NCBI GenBank assembly: GCA_016858145.1 | Contig: JAEHOE010000009.1 | Coordinates: forward strand, 62,001 to 126,000 | Direction of reading: 5' to 3' | Source of the DNA: Edaphochlamys debaryana | Taxonomy: Eukaryota; Chlorophyta; Chlorophyceae; Chlamydomonadales | DNA: 64,000 bases | Shown: in pieces, positions 22,256 through 33,840 of the stretch | Position numbering within the stretch: position 1 is the first letter of the stretch | How the letters are laid out: every line of letters starts with the position of its first letter | Program-made: the position numbers and the translations under genes | The notes under the pieces: generated by a model | The model's database searches: none | What the model saw: only the letters and a program-made list of their open reading frames with translations | What the model was told of the DNA's origin: nothing

Positions 22256-23299
22256 CTGTGGTCAGGCGATCCATACCCGGGAGCGGTGTCCTCACCGCAC
22301 GGACCTGGACTCCAAACGTAGATCGGTGCTTGCTATCCACCTTATCCAAGCATAGGACCAATCTCGAACGCGCTGATGATGTGGAGTGGTTGCTACGCAC
22401 ATGAGATGGCAAGTTATAGCTGGGTAGGTTTGGGGCTGGAGAAGATGGGGAATCCAGTTGGGGGTTATCAATCATTCGTTGAAGGGAAGGAGGAGAGGGA
22501 GGAGTTGCAATCTTGAGGCCTCCTCCTTCGGGTAGTCAGTGCGGGGCTGATAAGGGAACCGCCTGCTACCCCTGCGGTTCGGGGACCAGAAAGTTTGGCG
22601 CCTTTGGTAGTCCGGGCGAGCATGCGCCTGGGACCCATTTGGTGCCGTTGACCTAGCTATCGTTTCCAGAACACGGAGACCATATTGTGACCCTGTTGTG
22701 CCTTTCACCTCTCGTCAGGTGTCATGGGACATCAAGGCTTCAAGAGCGGCCTTTGAGGCACGCTTCTCAGGTGGGACCTGGTGGGCTTGGCAAGGGGCCC
22801 ACGCGTGTGCTAAGGACACGCTCTGCAAAAGCAAAGACGTTGGACGTTGACGAGCACGGCATGGTATCCTCGTGCAGGGTCTTGCACGCCTTGGCTCATG
22901 ATGCGCGCTGCCCTGGTACTGCCTTGGCAGGGATGTCATAGCACGGAGCTGCTTGGCTCATACTGGTTGAGCTGGTGCTTGGTGGCACTGCGGCGAGTTT
23001 CGGGATGCGGGAGGCAGGAGTGAAAGGGACCGCCTCAATCACCGCACGGGGCCTTAGTTAGGTTTCGACATGGTAGGATCGCCGGGTTGCGGTGGGTTTA
23101 TGACACCGGCCTCAAGGGTATCCGGCGCTTGTAGTAAAGGCCCAGAGGGCCGATGGCGGGCCCCCACTCAAGCATACAACATGAGCATGAAGCATTGCGC
23201 CGGAGAGCGGGACTGTTACGGCAGTAAAGCCAGCCTGGCTCTCGGCGGGTAGGCGCCACAGGGCTGATGACGAGAGGCCCTGTGGGGCACGGCGGCCGG

Positions 23300-25669
23300 C
23301 TAGGCCGCTCGAGGGGCCCATTCCTGAACATCCTCCTTGTCCGTGTCCTTGTTCAGGTCACTCTGACGAGGGCTTGAAGCCCGTCGTGCTGTACTGGGCG
23401 CTGCTGGGGGCCCTTGGCCAGTGCGCGGAGGGAGCCGCTCGGAGCTTGGCGGATGTAGGCCCCTGGGCCTAACCGGATCCGGGGCGTGGGTGGAAGGGCT
23501 GCGCCTGCGCCATTTGTTGTCTTGCGGAGGCGCTCTTGAAGGAGATTTGGTGCTGGCGGCTGCGCGCAGAGGAGCAGCCTGGCTTGCGCAGCGCTGCCGG
23601 CGGCGGCTCTGGCTGTGCTGCGAAGGCAGCCGGGGCCGCACAGGCTGAGCTCGCTTTGAGCCGTTCGTTCGCTGACGGCGGGGGGGCGCTTGGCGCTGCT
23701 GTTGCGCCCGTCTGGCCGCACGGAAGAGTTCCTGGGGCGGAAATATTGCGGCGACCAAATCCAGTGCTCTGCGGGACTGGGGCTCAAGCCGGGGAAGGCG
23801 TGGGCTGTGCTGTTGCTGCGCCTGCGGGCGCTGGGACGGCCGGCTTGAGCATTGCTCATGACATGCATGAGGCCTATGCGGACGCCGCTTGGGGTTGTCT
23901 GCCTTGTCTTGAGGCTTGGTCCGCCCTCCACCGCCGGGCACATGGCGTGCACGGGACTGCCGGTTGATGGGCCGGACGCGATTGTCGCCTTGTGGCACAG
24001 GATTGCTGTTGGGTACGTGGCCCATTGTTGTTGTTGCCGTCGGACGCATGCGAATGGTCGTCGGGGCTGCAAAGGAAGGGCGGACGGTGAGGTTTGGTGC
24101 CGAACGCGTTCGCCGTTGTGGAGGCTCTGGCTGGGGGCTGCCTGCCCCGTCGGAACCCATGACCAGGAAGACTTGTGGCTCGAGAGCACATGGTGTGGTT
24201 GTCGCATGAGGGTCTTGGAATTCCAACATGTCAAACCTGGCCTTCATGGCCTGTACGGCGGTGCTGAGCGCCTGAATTGCCAAGTAGATCTCACTCCAAG
24301 GGTCGTAGCCGTCATCACCATATGATGGAGTCGAGGGTGATCGGGCAGGGCTCAACACTTGGGGCTCTTGTTGCCGAAGAGGGCTTGGTGCGCGAAAACG
24401 GGATGGGTTGCCGTAGATGCTGTCACCAGGAGAGGTTCTCTGGGCTTGGGTGATATAAGCGGCTGGTGGGTCCATAGAACTGCGTTGCCACATTGGTTTG
24501 CCAACGTGGGGACCTGGATGGGCTTGCTGTATTGCAGCCGTGGGCCACCAGGCTGAGTTTGGGTGTGACTGCGGCGTTGAGCAAAAGGCAGGGGGAGTGA
24601 CTGGAGGCTGGAGCGCAGAGGTGTCGTAGGTGTCGTAGTTGTTGGGCGGTTCAATTGAAGAGTCTTCTGCGGTCTCAACATAAAGCACTGCTGCGTCTTG
24701 GCAGGGTGGCCAGGGAAGTCGAGAGGGGGACTGCAAAGGCCGAAGTGGCGGGGAGCGGCGGCACACGTCTACGGTGTAGCAGGTCGGCCCATCGTCCTTG
24801 TTGTACCCGTTGTACCACTGAGACGCTGCATCCTGATCTGATGGCGGGGCACGGCCATTATATTGCGCGTCATCAGGATCATCGCTCTCTTCAAAGTGAA
24901 CCTTGCGAGGGGAGCGAGGGGGACGGGCAGAGGTCGGTGACTCGCTGCCGTCGCTGCCACCTGAGCTCTGAGACTCTTCGTCGCTGCCAGTCTCTTCGTC
25001 ATCATTCTCATCCCAGGAAGCATCATCATCCTCATCTTCGGACGCAGAGCCGCTGGCTGCATCGTAGGCGGGAGAAGCAGGGACTGTTGTGCGGCGGCGC
25101 TGGTTTGACGGCGCAGGTGATGAGGGCTGTGGGGCGGAGGCTTCTCTCAGTCCATCATCGCCCCTTGGGTACCGGGAGCTCTCGTCGATGTAGCTGGCGC
25201 TGTCGATTGCTTGCTCTAAGTCACGAGGCCGGAAGAGGTACAGCTTATCCTTGATGGGCGCTCGAAGGCCTCGGATGAAGTTGTGCATGTGGGTCAGGTC
25301 CAGTGGGGTCCCGGACAGGCCCAACTGAATCAGTAAGCCTCGATAGCGGTCAGCGTAGTCACGAACGGGTTCGGTGCTGCCCTGACTGCAATTGGCAAGC
25401 CGGCAGTACAGAAGTTCTGAGCGTGCAGCATAACGCTCATTAATGGCTGCACGAAAGTCTGGCCAGTTGGTAAGGCGCTGGGGAACGCACTTGGCCCATG
25501 CGGAGGCGTGAGGGCCAAGGCGACAGCGAGCAGCATTGAGGAGATCTGACTCGCTCCAGCTGAACGCCTGTCCGCAGCGTTCAACCTGGTCAATCCAGTC
25601 TGTCACCGACACTGCCTTGGGGTCGAAGGGCGGCAAGCAGTTCAGAGCCGCAGGTGTAAGACCGGTCAT
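23300..25669 (-). CDS. gag: Retrotransposon Gag protein, copy 2, 789 aa
   Basis: Same protein as at 17,572-19,941, also without stops or frameshifts; at least two amino-acid differences. Intact frames in both units, with almost no silent changes, point to a very recent array. It is flanked by LTR C upstream and LTR B downstream. As in copy 1, the next kilobase to the LTR is non-coding and no pol gene follows. Confidence 0.85.
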   Translation of the reverse strand: MTGLTPAALNCLPPFDPKAVSVTDWIDQVERCGQAFSWSESDLLNAARCRLGPHASAWAKCVPQRLTNWPDFRAAINERYAARSELLYCRLANCSQGSTEPVRDYADRYRGLLIQLGLSGTPLDLTHMHNFIRGLRAPIKDKLYLFRPRDLEQAIDSASYIDESSRYPRGDDGLREASAPQPSSPAPSNQRRRTTVPASPAYDAASGSASEDEDDDASWDENDDEETGSDEESQSSGGSDGSESPTSARPPRSPRKVHFEESDDPDDAQYNGRAPPSDQDAASQWYNGYNKDDGPTCYTVDVCRRSPPLRPLQSPSRLPWPPCQDAAVLYVETAEDSSIEPPNNYDTYDTSALQPPVTPPAFCSTPQSHPNSAWWPTAAIQQAHPGPHVGKPMWQRSSMDPPAAYITQAQRTSPGDSIYGNPSRFRAPSPLRQQEPQVLSPARSPSTPSYGDDGYDPWSEIYLAIQALSTAVQAMKARFDMLEFQDPHATTTPCALEPQVFLVMGSDGAGSPQPEPPQRRTRSAPNLTVRPSFAAPTTIRMRPTATTTMGHVPNSNPVPQGDNRVRPINRQSRARHVPGGGGRTKPQDKADNPKRRPHRPHACHEQCSSRPSQRPQAQQQHSPRLPRLEPQSRRALDLVAAIFPPQELFRAARRAQQQRQAPPRRQRTNGSKRAQPVRPRLPSQHSQSRRRQRCASQAAPLRAAASTKSPSRAPPQDNKWRRRSPSTHAPDPVRPRGLHPPSSERLPPRTGQGPPAAPSTARRASSPRQSDLNKDTDKEDVQEWAPRAA

Positions 25670-25979
25670 TGTTGCAATGCCCTGGGAAGAATGCGCGGAG
25701 GCGTGGAGAGGGTTCTACCTACCTGCGGGAAAGAGGAGAAGGATGCGCGGAGAAGGATAGGGGGATGCGCGGAGGAGGAGCGGAGAGGGGGAATGCGCGT
25801 AGAGGACAAGTGGAGGCGCTGCAGGGAGAAGGAGGGCTGAAAGGAGAAGGTGGGAAGGACCAAGTTTGAGGCACGCGGGCCCAAAACACAAGGGTTTAGC
25901 GGGTCTCGCACGGTGTGAGGTCTTCTGGGGCTTGAGCACACCACAGGGACGGGTTGCGCTTGGGAGGATGAGCAACCAA

Positions 25980-25992
25980 GGTCCCGCTACCA
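25980..25992 (-). other. Primer-binding site, internal region 2
   Basis: Identical TGGTAGCGGGACC immediately after LTR C on the minus strand. Confidence 0.6.
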
Positions 25993-27946
25993 CAAGCGGG
26001 GCGGAGCGACGCGTGGCGTGAATACCAGGATGTGCAGCCCAGAATTTTTTCGCTATGGGACGCAGCACAAGCTCTATGGCTGCCTGGCCACGCTCAAACA
26101 GTGCTCACGCCGCGCCCTAGGACCGTTGCTATCACTCTCCAAGTGCACGGGTGCTATGTATGAAGACACAGCACACCGCTACCCTGTATGGCTGAGGTGC
26201 TGACTGGTGCGCTGCGTACGAAGCTGCACAGAGTCGAGGGGATCTCGGGATTGCTGAGCGGAAGCGGTTTGGGAGCGGAAGCGGTTTGGAATCACACGCA
26301 GGCGCTGGGGGTAAGGGCCTGGTGGTGAAAGCGACGCACGAACAGGTCAGGCGCAGGGTGGTGACCTGGGGCTCGCAGGAAGAAGGCAGGGGCTCGCAAG
26401 GAGGGGAAGCCCTGCGACGGGTGCGAAGGGGCTCGCAGAGGCTGGGTTGCCTCGCTGTCGCTCGGCTCCTGTAAGGACAGGGGGACGGGGACCTGACGGG
26501 TGCCCCGAACAGCAGTCAATGCTGTGCCTGTCGAGGCGAGGGTTTGACGGGTTCCCTCGAACTGATCGGAGCGGGACTGGCTCGGACCCTGCTTGAAAGG
26601 GGTTCTTGTACAGGGGGGCTTGGACCCTGCTTGAAAGGGGTTCTTGGACAGGGGTGAAGGGAGAAGCGTGTGTGTATGGCCGAGGGCCGGGGACCAAGGG
26701 GTAAGGGTGTGTGTTTGGGTTACAGGGCACGGTCCGCGCGCGTGCCGATTAGTCGGAGCCGAGTATGCCTATAGGAGGGGGCTTAGGAGCCTCGTGTAAG
26801 TGCTTTGGGTTCTAAGTGTTTGAGTGTGTTCTTGTTATGCCGACTATGCGCCGAGGGCGGCCTTTTATACCCCTCCCGAGGCCACGATCGGGGTGCCGTA
26901 CTGCTCCGTTGGGGTCCCGGGCCAGCGGGACCTGGACGGGCCACCGCTCAAACGCCAATCTATGTGAATCTGGCGCTGCGGGGCCCTTCAGGGAGTAGGG
27001 GTGTATCGTGTGGTGCAAGACGGAGGGCTGGGCGGGGCCTGGCGCGGCCGGGCGCCGTTCCTGCCCTGAGCCGGCGCCGTTCTCCGTGCTGGGATGCTCC
27101 GGCGGCGCGCTGCTTGCTCCTCTGACCTCCGTGCACATAACGCAAGCGCTGAAGGCTGGCCGGCTGACACTCAGGGCCCGGGGGGCAACGCTCACCCACT
27201 CACCAGACCTTCTGCTGCCACGCTAACTTCCCCAATCGCACCATTTACGCACAGCCACTATCACACGACCGATGGGGGCCAGGGTATGGCGCCTCGCCTA
27301 CGGCAGGGGTGGCTCACACACACAGAACATCCATACCCGTGCTAACACGGATCCTTCCTACCTATCACAACTCACATACTTCTACTGACCACTTGCCAGG
27401 CTACAGGAATTGCTGCGGCGGGGCCGCTGTCTCGCCCGCCATGCTTGTCGCCTCACCTACTCCTGCTTTCTTGTCTTACCTTGCTTGTCACATTACCTGT
27501 TATATCCGAAAGTCAGTGATGGGAAAGACGGACGCTCGCTGGGCTGTGTGGAGACGCGCAATTCTCGTTGCACTGGCCGGGCCTCGCGCCGGAGGCGCTC
27601 GGCCACCATTTATCCTGGACATACCTCAATGGGCCTTGTCATAGCATTATCGGAAGAAGTCCTGGCCTTCATAGGACAGGAATGATCGCGCCTTACGGAG
27701 CCGGGCTTGGCGCGACCTCCGTCGCGCACCAGCGTTACCTCTGAATCATCATCGTGTCTAGGCGCTAACCTGCCGCTTGGGACCTTCGGCAAGCTGGGGA
27801 CTCGCGGCTTACTGACACGAACCCGCGCGTGGCGCCTTCCGCCGCCCCCTGCGCAAACAGGTAGCGACGTCAGCGAATGGGCTGCGACGTGGCGCACGCA
27901 AAGAGGTATTCTCGCATCGGGGTATTGCCGCCTTTGGTGACCACAG
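25993..27946 (-). repeat. LTR C (5'-most LTR of array)
   Basis: 1,954 bp with two 38-bp units, one extra G near 26,311 and a few substitutions (for example near 27,733) relative to A and B. Identity with A and B stops at 27,946, exactly at the centre of the palindrome present at the other two LTR borders. Confidence 0.85.
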
Positions 27947-28409
27947 GCGCAGTAGGCACATGTACTTTGCAGTTGCCAGGAACTACACGGAGAGGTCAAG
28001 AGGGTGGTGCCCCACGCAGGGCGTGGGAGGCGGGCCGGGGTTTGCAGGTTGGACCACGGGGCCGGCAAGCAAGCGGCGCGGCGCGCAGCCGGGCGCAGGG
28101 CGGTGGCAGGGCACGGGTGGACGAGCGCGTGCCGCAACCGGAGTTGAAGCGGTGAAGTTGCTGGCGACGCTCCTTCCAGCTCCCAAACCTATTGTATTCC
28201 CCAACGTGCTCATACGGGTGCTGGCCTGCTGGTACGCCCGCGACTGCCGCGCAGGCCGAGCTGCCGCGATGACTGGACCGCTGCACTTACGCAGCTCGCA
28301 TCCCACTCAGCTCCCCCTGCGGACCCGCATACACTTGGCGCCTGCATTGCAGAAGGCTCACGTATGCTTCAGTGTTGTCACGGTTAGCAAAACACGCTGG
28401 CCAGGCGCT

Positions 28410-29402
28410 ATGGCATCCAGAACACAAATGGTCAAGGTTGCAATCACCTCCGAGGAGGACTCGCGAGCTCTTGACGCCTATAGAGCACAGCTTATGGTGA
28501 GGCCGCCGTGGTCGGGCAGCCCACAACATATAATTACGCACCCGGGCATTCCCGCTCCGCACCGCACAAGCCGTTTAGAGTCTCTAGGCTCTATGCTTTG
28601 CTCTAGGGTTGCCGCAGGATATGCGTCGCGGGTGGCTGCAGTGCGGCCCCAAAACCCGTGCTGCAATATGCATCCACCTCGCCACGGCCACCCCGAACGC
28701 CCCCCGCCCCCACCCCACTCACCCGCGCAGGCGAAACTGCGACCTGAGATGGCCCCACCTGTCAAGCCCGAGGCATTGCTTGGGCAGGCTAGGGAGGCCG
28801 CAAGTCGCAGTGATACGTTCTTTCGAGCGGCGCTTGTCTCGCATGCCCAGGATGTGCACAGACGCCGGAGCTTGGTAAGCAGCTGCTTGGGCAGGGGGGC
28901 TGAGGGGAAGGTGATGCGAGCGCACCGCGCACCTGGACTAGCAGCTGCCCCAGCTTTAACGCTGTCGCCGCAGGGTACCTGAGGTGCTCCACTTGTATGC
29001 CAAGCGTGATCCTAAACCTGAGTCGCGCGTTGACTACCCCCTGTGCGTGGATTACTCCCTTTAAAGCGCCGTCTGTATCACCCCACCCCGCCCGCTTCCC
29101 TGTACCCCGCCAGCTGATGACGCAGTACGGCGAGGACCAGATTGTGTACAACATCGATGACTACCATCTTCCGGAGGACGACTCGTCCTGCAGCACCTCG
29201 GATGATGACGGTTCAGCTTCCGAGTCCGCCGCCCGCGGCCCCGAGCAGCGCAGCGGCAACGCCGGGTCCGGGCTACGGAACCGACGGTGCACTGAAGCCA
29301 ACACCCCGATCTGCGCAACACCCAAGCCCACAACTCCTTCCCCACGGGCCCCGGGCGGGCAGCGCTCCGCCGCGGCCTTGCGCAGGCGGCCGTCCACCCA
29401 AC

Positions 29403-29433
<31 letters not shown>

Positions 29434-32164
29434 GAGCCCAAAGACCTTTGGCGGCGCCGCTTGCGGATGGCCCACGCCACCGGCCGACCTGCCTCCAGAC
29501 GAGGAGGTGCTGGCGGCGGCGCTGGCGGCAGCGGAGAGCGGCGAGGCGCCGGCCCGGCCGCCGCCGCCGCCGGCGGTGGCGGGGGTTCAGCCCACCTGGC
29601 GGACCGTCACGTCCCTGCTGGCGGCGTCGCGCGCGCGCCGCCACTCGTCCACCATCGGTATGACTAATGCTGCGGGAAGCCAGCTGGTGAACCTGAGGGC
29701 TGTGACGGAGGCGCAGCAGGAGTTTGAGGAGGAGGAGGCGGCCGCCAACGCCGCCTCCGTCACTTCGGCCGCCGCCGCCGCAGCGGCCGCCGCTGCCGTC
29801 GCGCTCCGGCACGACATGATACAGGCGGCGGCGGCTGAGCTGGCGGCGCCGCTGCCTGGCCCCGCCGCTGCCGTCACCTTCGCGGCCGCCAGGCCGCCGC
29901 CGGTGTGCGTGCGCCGCGCTGCGAGCGGAGCGGAGGGCCCGGCCGATGCGGGCAACGGGCCTGAGGAAGGTGGTAGCGACACAGACGGGGAGGAAGACGG
30001 CGAGGATGGGATTGGTGCCAGTCCGGATGCGAATGCGACGCCGTACGGGGACGGAGGTCCCCGCCACTACTCCTCCGCCAGCTGCGCCCTGGCTCAAGGG
30101 GAGGAGGGCTGCGGAGGTGGCATCGGCTCCGCCCCCAACCTCGGGTCCCTCAGCCTCAGCGGCCATGCGCTCCTCACCCCTGGCCCCACCGACGGCCCCC
30201 TCTCCACCGACCCGCCCTGCCTCGGCGGATGGCCGCTCGGCACCCACCGCGGCAGCGTGGAGGGCGGAAGCTGGCCCCAGCAGCCCGAGGCCCACGTGGG
30301 TTTCTGGGGGGACCGGGGCCCAGCCGGGCCCACGAGGCCCGGCTCCCGCGGCGGCGGCGGTAGTGAGGTGGGCGCCTCCCCCACGCCCAGCCGGCAGCTG
30401 CTAAGGCAGGCAACCAGCCGCAGGCAGCGGCCCCTGACGCCAGCGGAGCTGGCCCTCGACGGCGGCGGCAGCGGCGGCCTGGCGGCGGCGGGAGGGTCCC
30501 TGCCGCCGCGCGGGGCCTCGCCGCTGCCGTCGCCGCACGGGCCGCACGCCTCGGCCCTGGCGGGTCGGTCCCGCCGGGCCTCCGATGTGGTGAGCATGGT
30601 CATGGCGGGCGCATTCCCGGCCGGCGGCCCCGAGTCTGGGGCCGGGGCCGGTCCGTATGGGCACGCGCCCCGGCCGAACCCCTGCCCCACGGCTCCTCCG
30701 CCGGCTGGGGGTGCGGCTGCAGGCCTGGGCGGCTCGGTCGGGCCTGAGGCCGCTGCGTCGTCCCTAAGCTCGCCGCAGTGCGGCCGGTCCGCCGGCCGCT
30801 TCGCTGGTCTGATGGCAGCGCGGCACACGCACGAGGGCAGTGTAACGGACGCTCGTGACGGCGACGAGGGGCGAAGGCTCGAGGCCTCCAGCCCCATGCC
30901 TGGGGCCGAGGGCTCGGCGGGGCCTGTGTGGTACGGCTCCCTGGGCAGCACTCCGGGGCCGAGCGGCATGGGCGCGCCAGAGGTCGATGGTGACGGGTAC
31001 GGCGGAGGGCTGTACACCAGCAGAGGCAGCCTGGCGGCGGCAGCAGCGGCAGCGGCTGCGGCAGCGTCGCCGTCGAGCCCCGTGTCGGGTCGGTCGCTGC
31101 TGACGCCGCGGCCGCCCTCCGTGTGCCCCTCCTCGCCGGGGGCCCTGGCGGCGGCCCGCTCCGCCCGCGAGCTGCGCCCCACCACCGCCCGCTCCTCAGT
31201 CCTCGGCGGCGTCGGTCCCGTCGGCATCCACTCCGCGCCCGGCCCCGCCGTCGCCGTCGCCGCCTCCCCAGCGCCCAACGCCGCCGCCAACGCAACTGCA
31301 GCGTTGGCGGCGTTCGCCAGTGACAGCCCCCGTGGCCACGTGGCGCCGCCGCACGTGCTGGCGGTGGCGGCGGCGGCCGCAACCGAGCGGGATCGCATGC
31401 TCTGCCGCCTGGGCGCTGGCGGCGGGGGCGCTGCCGCCGCGCGCGGCCTCCGTCGGTCCCTGGACGAGACGCTTCTGTCCGTCAGCGGCGGCGAGGCGGG
31501 CGGGGCGCGCCGGTTCTCCTCCCTCCTCTCAGCCAACGGCCGCGTGCGCCCCACGTCCCCCCGGCACGAGGCGCCCCAGCTCTGGCCTCAGTCGCCTCAG
31601 CCGCCGGCTGCGCCGCCGCCGGCCTCGCACCTCGGCCCGAGGCCGTCTGCAGTGCGCGCCGTGTTTCCCACCACGGCCTTTGACTCTGGCGCACAAGGCG
31701 CAGGAGGGCATCGCGGGGGCTGTGGGGACAGCGCAAGCGGCAGGTCCCTTGGCGCTGGAGGGCTGGGCGGCGGTGGCGCCGCGTCGCCCGGCGGCGGAGG
31801 GTCGAGCGCCGCCGGCTCGGCGCGGGAGTCCCCGGCTCGTGACAGCGGCGCGGGCGCGGCGGGTTTGAGAGGGACGTCAGCTGCGAGGCTGTCCACCCGC
31901 AGAGCCGCGTGGGGCGAGGATGCGGCGGGTGCTGGCACAGGTCAGCCCCCGAACGGCCCTGGCGGCGCGGCGGAGGCCTGCAAGGCCGGCGCTGGTGCGG
32001 GTGGTGGCGGCTGGCGCCGCCGTCATGGCGTCGACAACGGTCGCGCGGCGGCGGGGGCAGCCGGCGGCGGCAGCAAGGAGGGCGGCGGGGTTATGGCCGG
32101 GTTGTTTCGGGCGTTGAGGAGCCTTCATCAGAAGGAGGTGTCACAGCTTCGAGTGGCGGACTGA
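28410..32164 (+). CDS. G1, EVLxxAR-family protein, about 1,093 aa
   Basis: Exons: 28410-28496, 28731-28874, 29114-32164; GT-AG introns, all phase 0. Family unknown. Exon 1 gives MASRTQMVKVAITSEEDSRA ending ALDAYRAQLM; exon 2 gives AKLRPEMAPPVKPEALLGQA then R and DTFFRAAL; these match the first exons of G4 (TLDEYRAEVL, ARWCPEPAKPTAEDLLTEAR). The long exon is Ala/Gly/Ser-rich with an acidic start (YHLPEDDSSC), WRTVTSLLAASRARRHSS (shared with G3), SRRASDVVSMVMAG (RRxS block), ERDRMLCRLG and GLRRSLDETLL (both shared with G2), and a C-terminal helix GGGVMAGLFRALRSLHQKE. Mostly disordered by composition. RRxS sites suit basophilic kinases (inference). It lies 464 bp downstream of the retrotransposon array. 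Exon 1 may not be the true first exon. Confidence 0.75.
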
Positions 32165-33840
32165 CGCAACAGCGGACACGGAGGTACTCAGCCTCACTCA
32201 CTGCAACCCAAGTGTTAACTTCTAACTACTGCAGAAGATATTACCCTGAATTTGGACTCTTAGACCCGTTGTCGGGCATTTATTGGGACCACGCTGGGCG
32301 CCCCCTTGAGCCGTATCCGACCTGATCACAAGTTTTGGTGCGACCTGATCGCAAGTTTTGGTGCCCCCGATCGAGTGGGCAGAGCTGGAACCCCTTGCTG
32401 TTGGCGAGCGGCTGGTGGGTGGGTGCGGTTGAGGACGCGGATGTAGTCAGCCATCTGCAACCATACTGCTAACTTCTGACCACAGAAGATCATAATCTGG
32501 ACTCTTTGACCTCTTTCTCGGGCATTCATACCGGTATGGAACCACGCTGAGCGCCCCTTTGGGCGGTGACTTGCGGTCATAAGCGAACCGACCTGTACGC
32601 GTACTTCGGTGCCTCCGAGTGCGCAAGGCTGAAACCCCTTGTTGTTGGAGAGCGGCTGGTCTGGGGTTGGACGCAGTTGAGTCCGAGCCCTAAACCCTTG
32701 CTGTTCTACCCCCTTCCATTGTTCGTGCCTCCCTCTTCCGTTCTTCCTGTTGGACGCTGTACTTTGCTAAGAACATGCGCCTGCTACCGGCAAACTTCAC
32801 GTCTTTTGAGACTGCCAGGAAAGCGGTGCTTACATTCACCCGGTGCCGGTGTTTGAAGTCTGTGACGGCAAAGCCGAGCCTCACTCTGGAGACGAGTGTA
32901 CTGCAATAGTTGGAGTAAAGGTTCCTATGCGACTGTTGTGAGCAGGGGTGCTGAGCTGCTGACAAGTTTTGGTGGTGGTCCCTGGGCAGCTGCAGTGCTG
33001 CCACGTGCTGTGGATGCCTGGACGGCGCCGGGGTATTGATTAATCAGCAGGTAGTGCCTGCCTGGGGCAGCCCTTCCTCACTTTTTACCAATAAGCGGTA
33101 GCGGGGCCGCAACAGCCCTGCCTGTTGGTGCCCGGTGTTGGTCAGGGAGCCGCCCATGAGTTGCCTGCTAGGGCTCTCAGGTCGTATATATAGCCGAGGC
33201 AGGGGGGGGTGTTCGCACGGGGGTGCCCGTGCAGTGTCTCTGGTCTGCTCGGCCTTGGTAGTATGGCCATACGCAGGACTGATGGCCTGGTGATGGCTCC
33301 CGTACACTGCAATGAAACGGGTTGGCAGTCAGCATTCTCTGAAGAGGTCCGTCTGTAGCCTTCCGTGGCATCGCCTTTGCCTGGGGCCTCGCTCAACACG
33401 CCCGCCTCTACCCGCTCCCCTTAGTCCCCTAGTCGTCAAGCTTTAGCTACCTGCTCAGCCCGCGCCCGTCTAGCACGCGGGCATCTGCCAGGTGAGGGGA
33501 GCCTGGGGAGTATAAGCAGCGGGAGCTGGGCCGTGACCTTGGGGTATCAGCAACGGGCACGCCATCCGCAACTTCAGGTACGGGCCTACGGCATAGGGGG
33601 GCATGCAGCGGCGCGGAAGGTGAACTTCCGGGGGCGCTCCCCGGCACAGAGGTCCATCACGACTCTTGAAAAAGCGACGATCTACGCAAACTCCTCATAG
33701 ACTCGCGACAGCGATACAATACGCGCAGCGAGTTCCACGTTTGACGAGCGCCGGGGATCGGTCTGCCGACTGGGCACTGCGAATCCCCCGCTTACCAAAG
33801 CATCACCTAGAATAGTAGTTGCGACACAAACAATTGGCAG
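32165..33840. other. G1 3' flank and G2 upstream region
   Basis: No gene recognised. Holds a diverged tandem duplication (32,231-32,680) and, further right, GC-poorer sequence. Untranslated regions or a missing first exon of G2 probably lie here. Confidence 0.5.
32231..32680. repeat. Diverged tandem duplication in G1 3' flank
   Basis: 32,231-32,430 and about 32,480-32,675 share GAAGAT, TTTGGACTCTT-like, CGGGCATT, ACCACGCTG-GCGCCCC and CCCCTTG-TGTTGG-GAGCGGCTGGT blocks in the same order. Within the first unit a 24-bp piece (CGACCTGATC-CAAGTTTTGGTG) is itself doubled at 32,318-32,365. Confidence 0.65.

Larger units (their letters stand above)
14576..27946 (-). mobile_element. Tandem array of a gag-only LTR retrotransposon (three LTRs, two internal regions)
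   Basis: Order on the minus strand: LTR C (27946-25993), internal 2, LTR B (22255-20265), internal 1, LTR A (16528-14576). The period is about 5.73 kb and copies are nearly identical. Each internal region is about 3.74 kb and encodes only a Gag protein; no protease, reverse transcriptase, RNase H or integrase motif is visible, so the element must rely on another element's enzymes, as TR-GAG elements do. A primer-binding-like TGGTAGCG follows each LTR with an internal region. Ends were set where copies diverge (within about 3 bp). No target-site duplication longer than CAG is evident, as expected if the array arose by recombination between LTRs or lost an end. Confidence 0.85.

Noticed and set aside
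28974..29066. Possible extra G1 exon with VPEVLHLYAKRDPKPE
   Set aside because: It looks protein-like but cannot be joined: the preceding exon ends in phase 0 and this frame then meets a stop. Joining exon 2 directly to 29,114 keeps the frame and the homology with G2 and G7.
30094..31554. 486-aa minus-strand frame opposite G1
   Set aside because: Shadow of GC-rich Ala/Gly codons; Arg/Pro composition and no start or splice context. The same holds for 44,382-46,046 and 49,110-49,970 on the minus strand.
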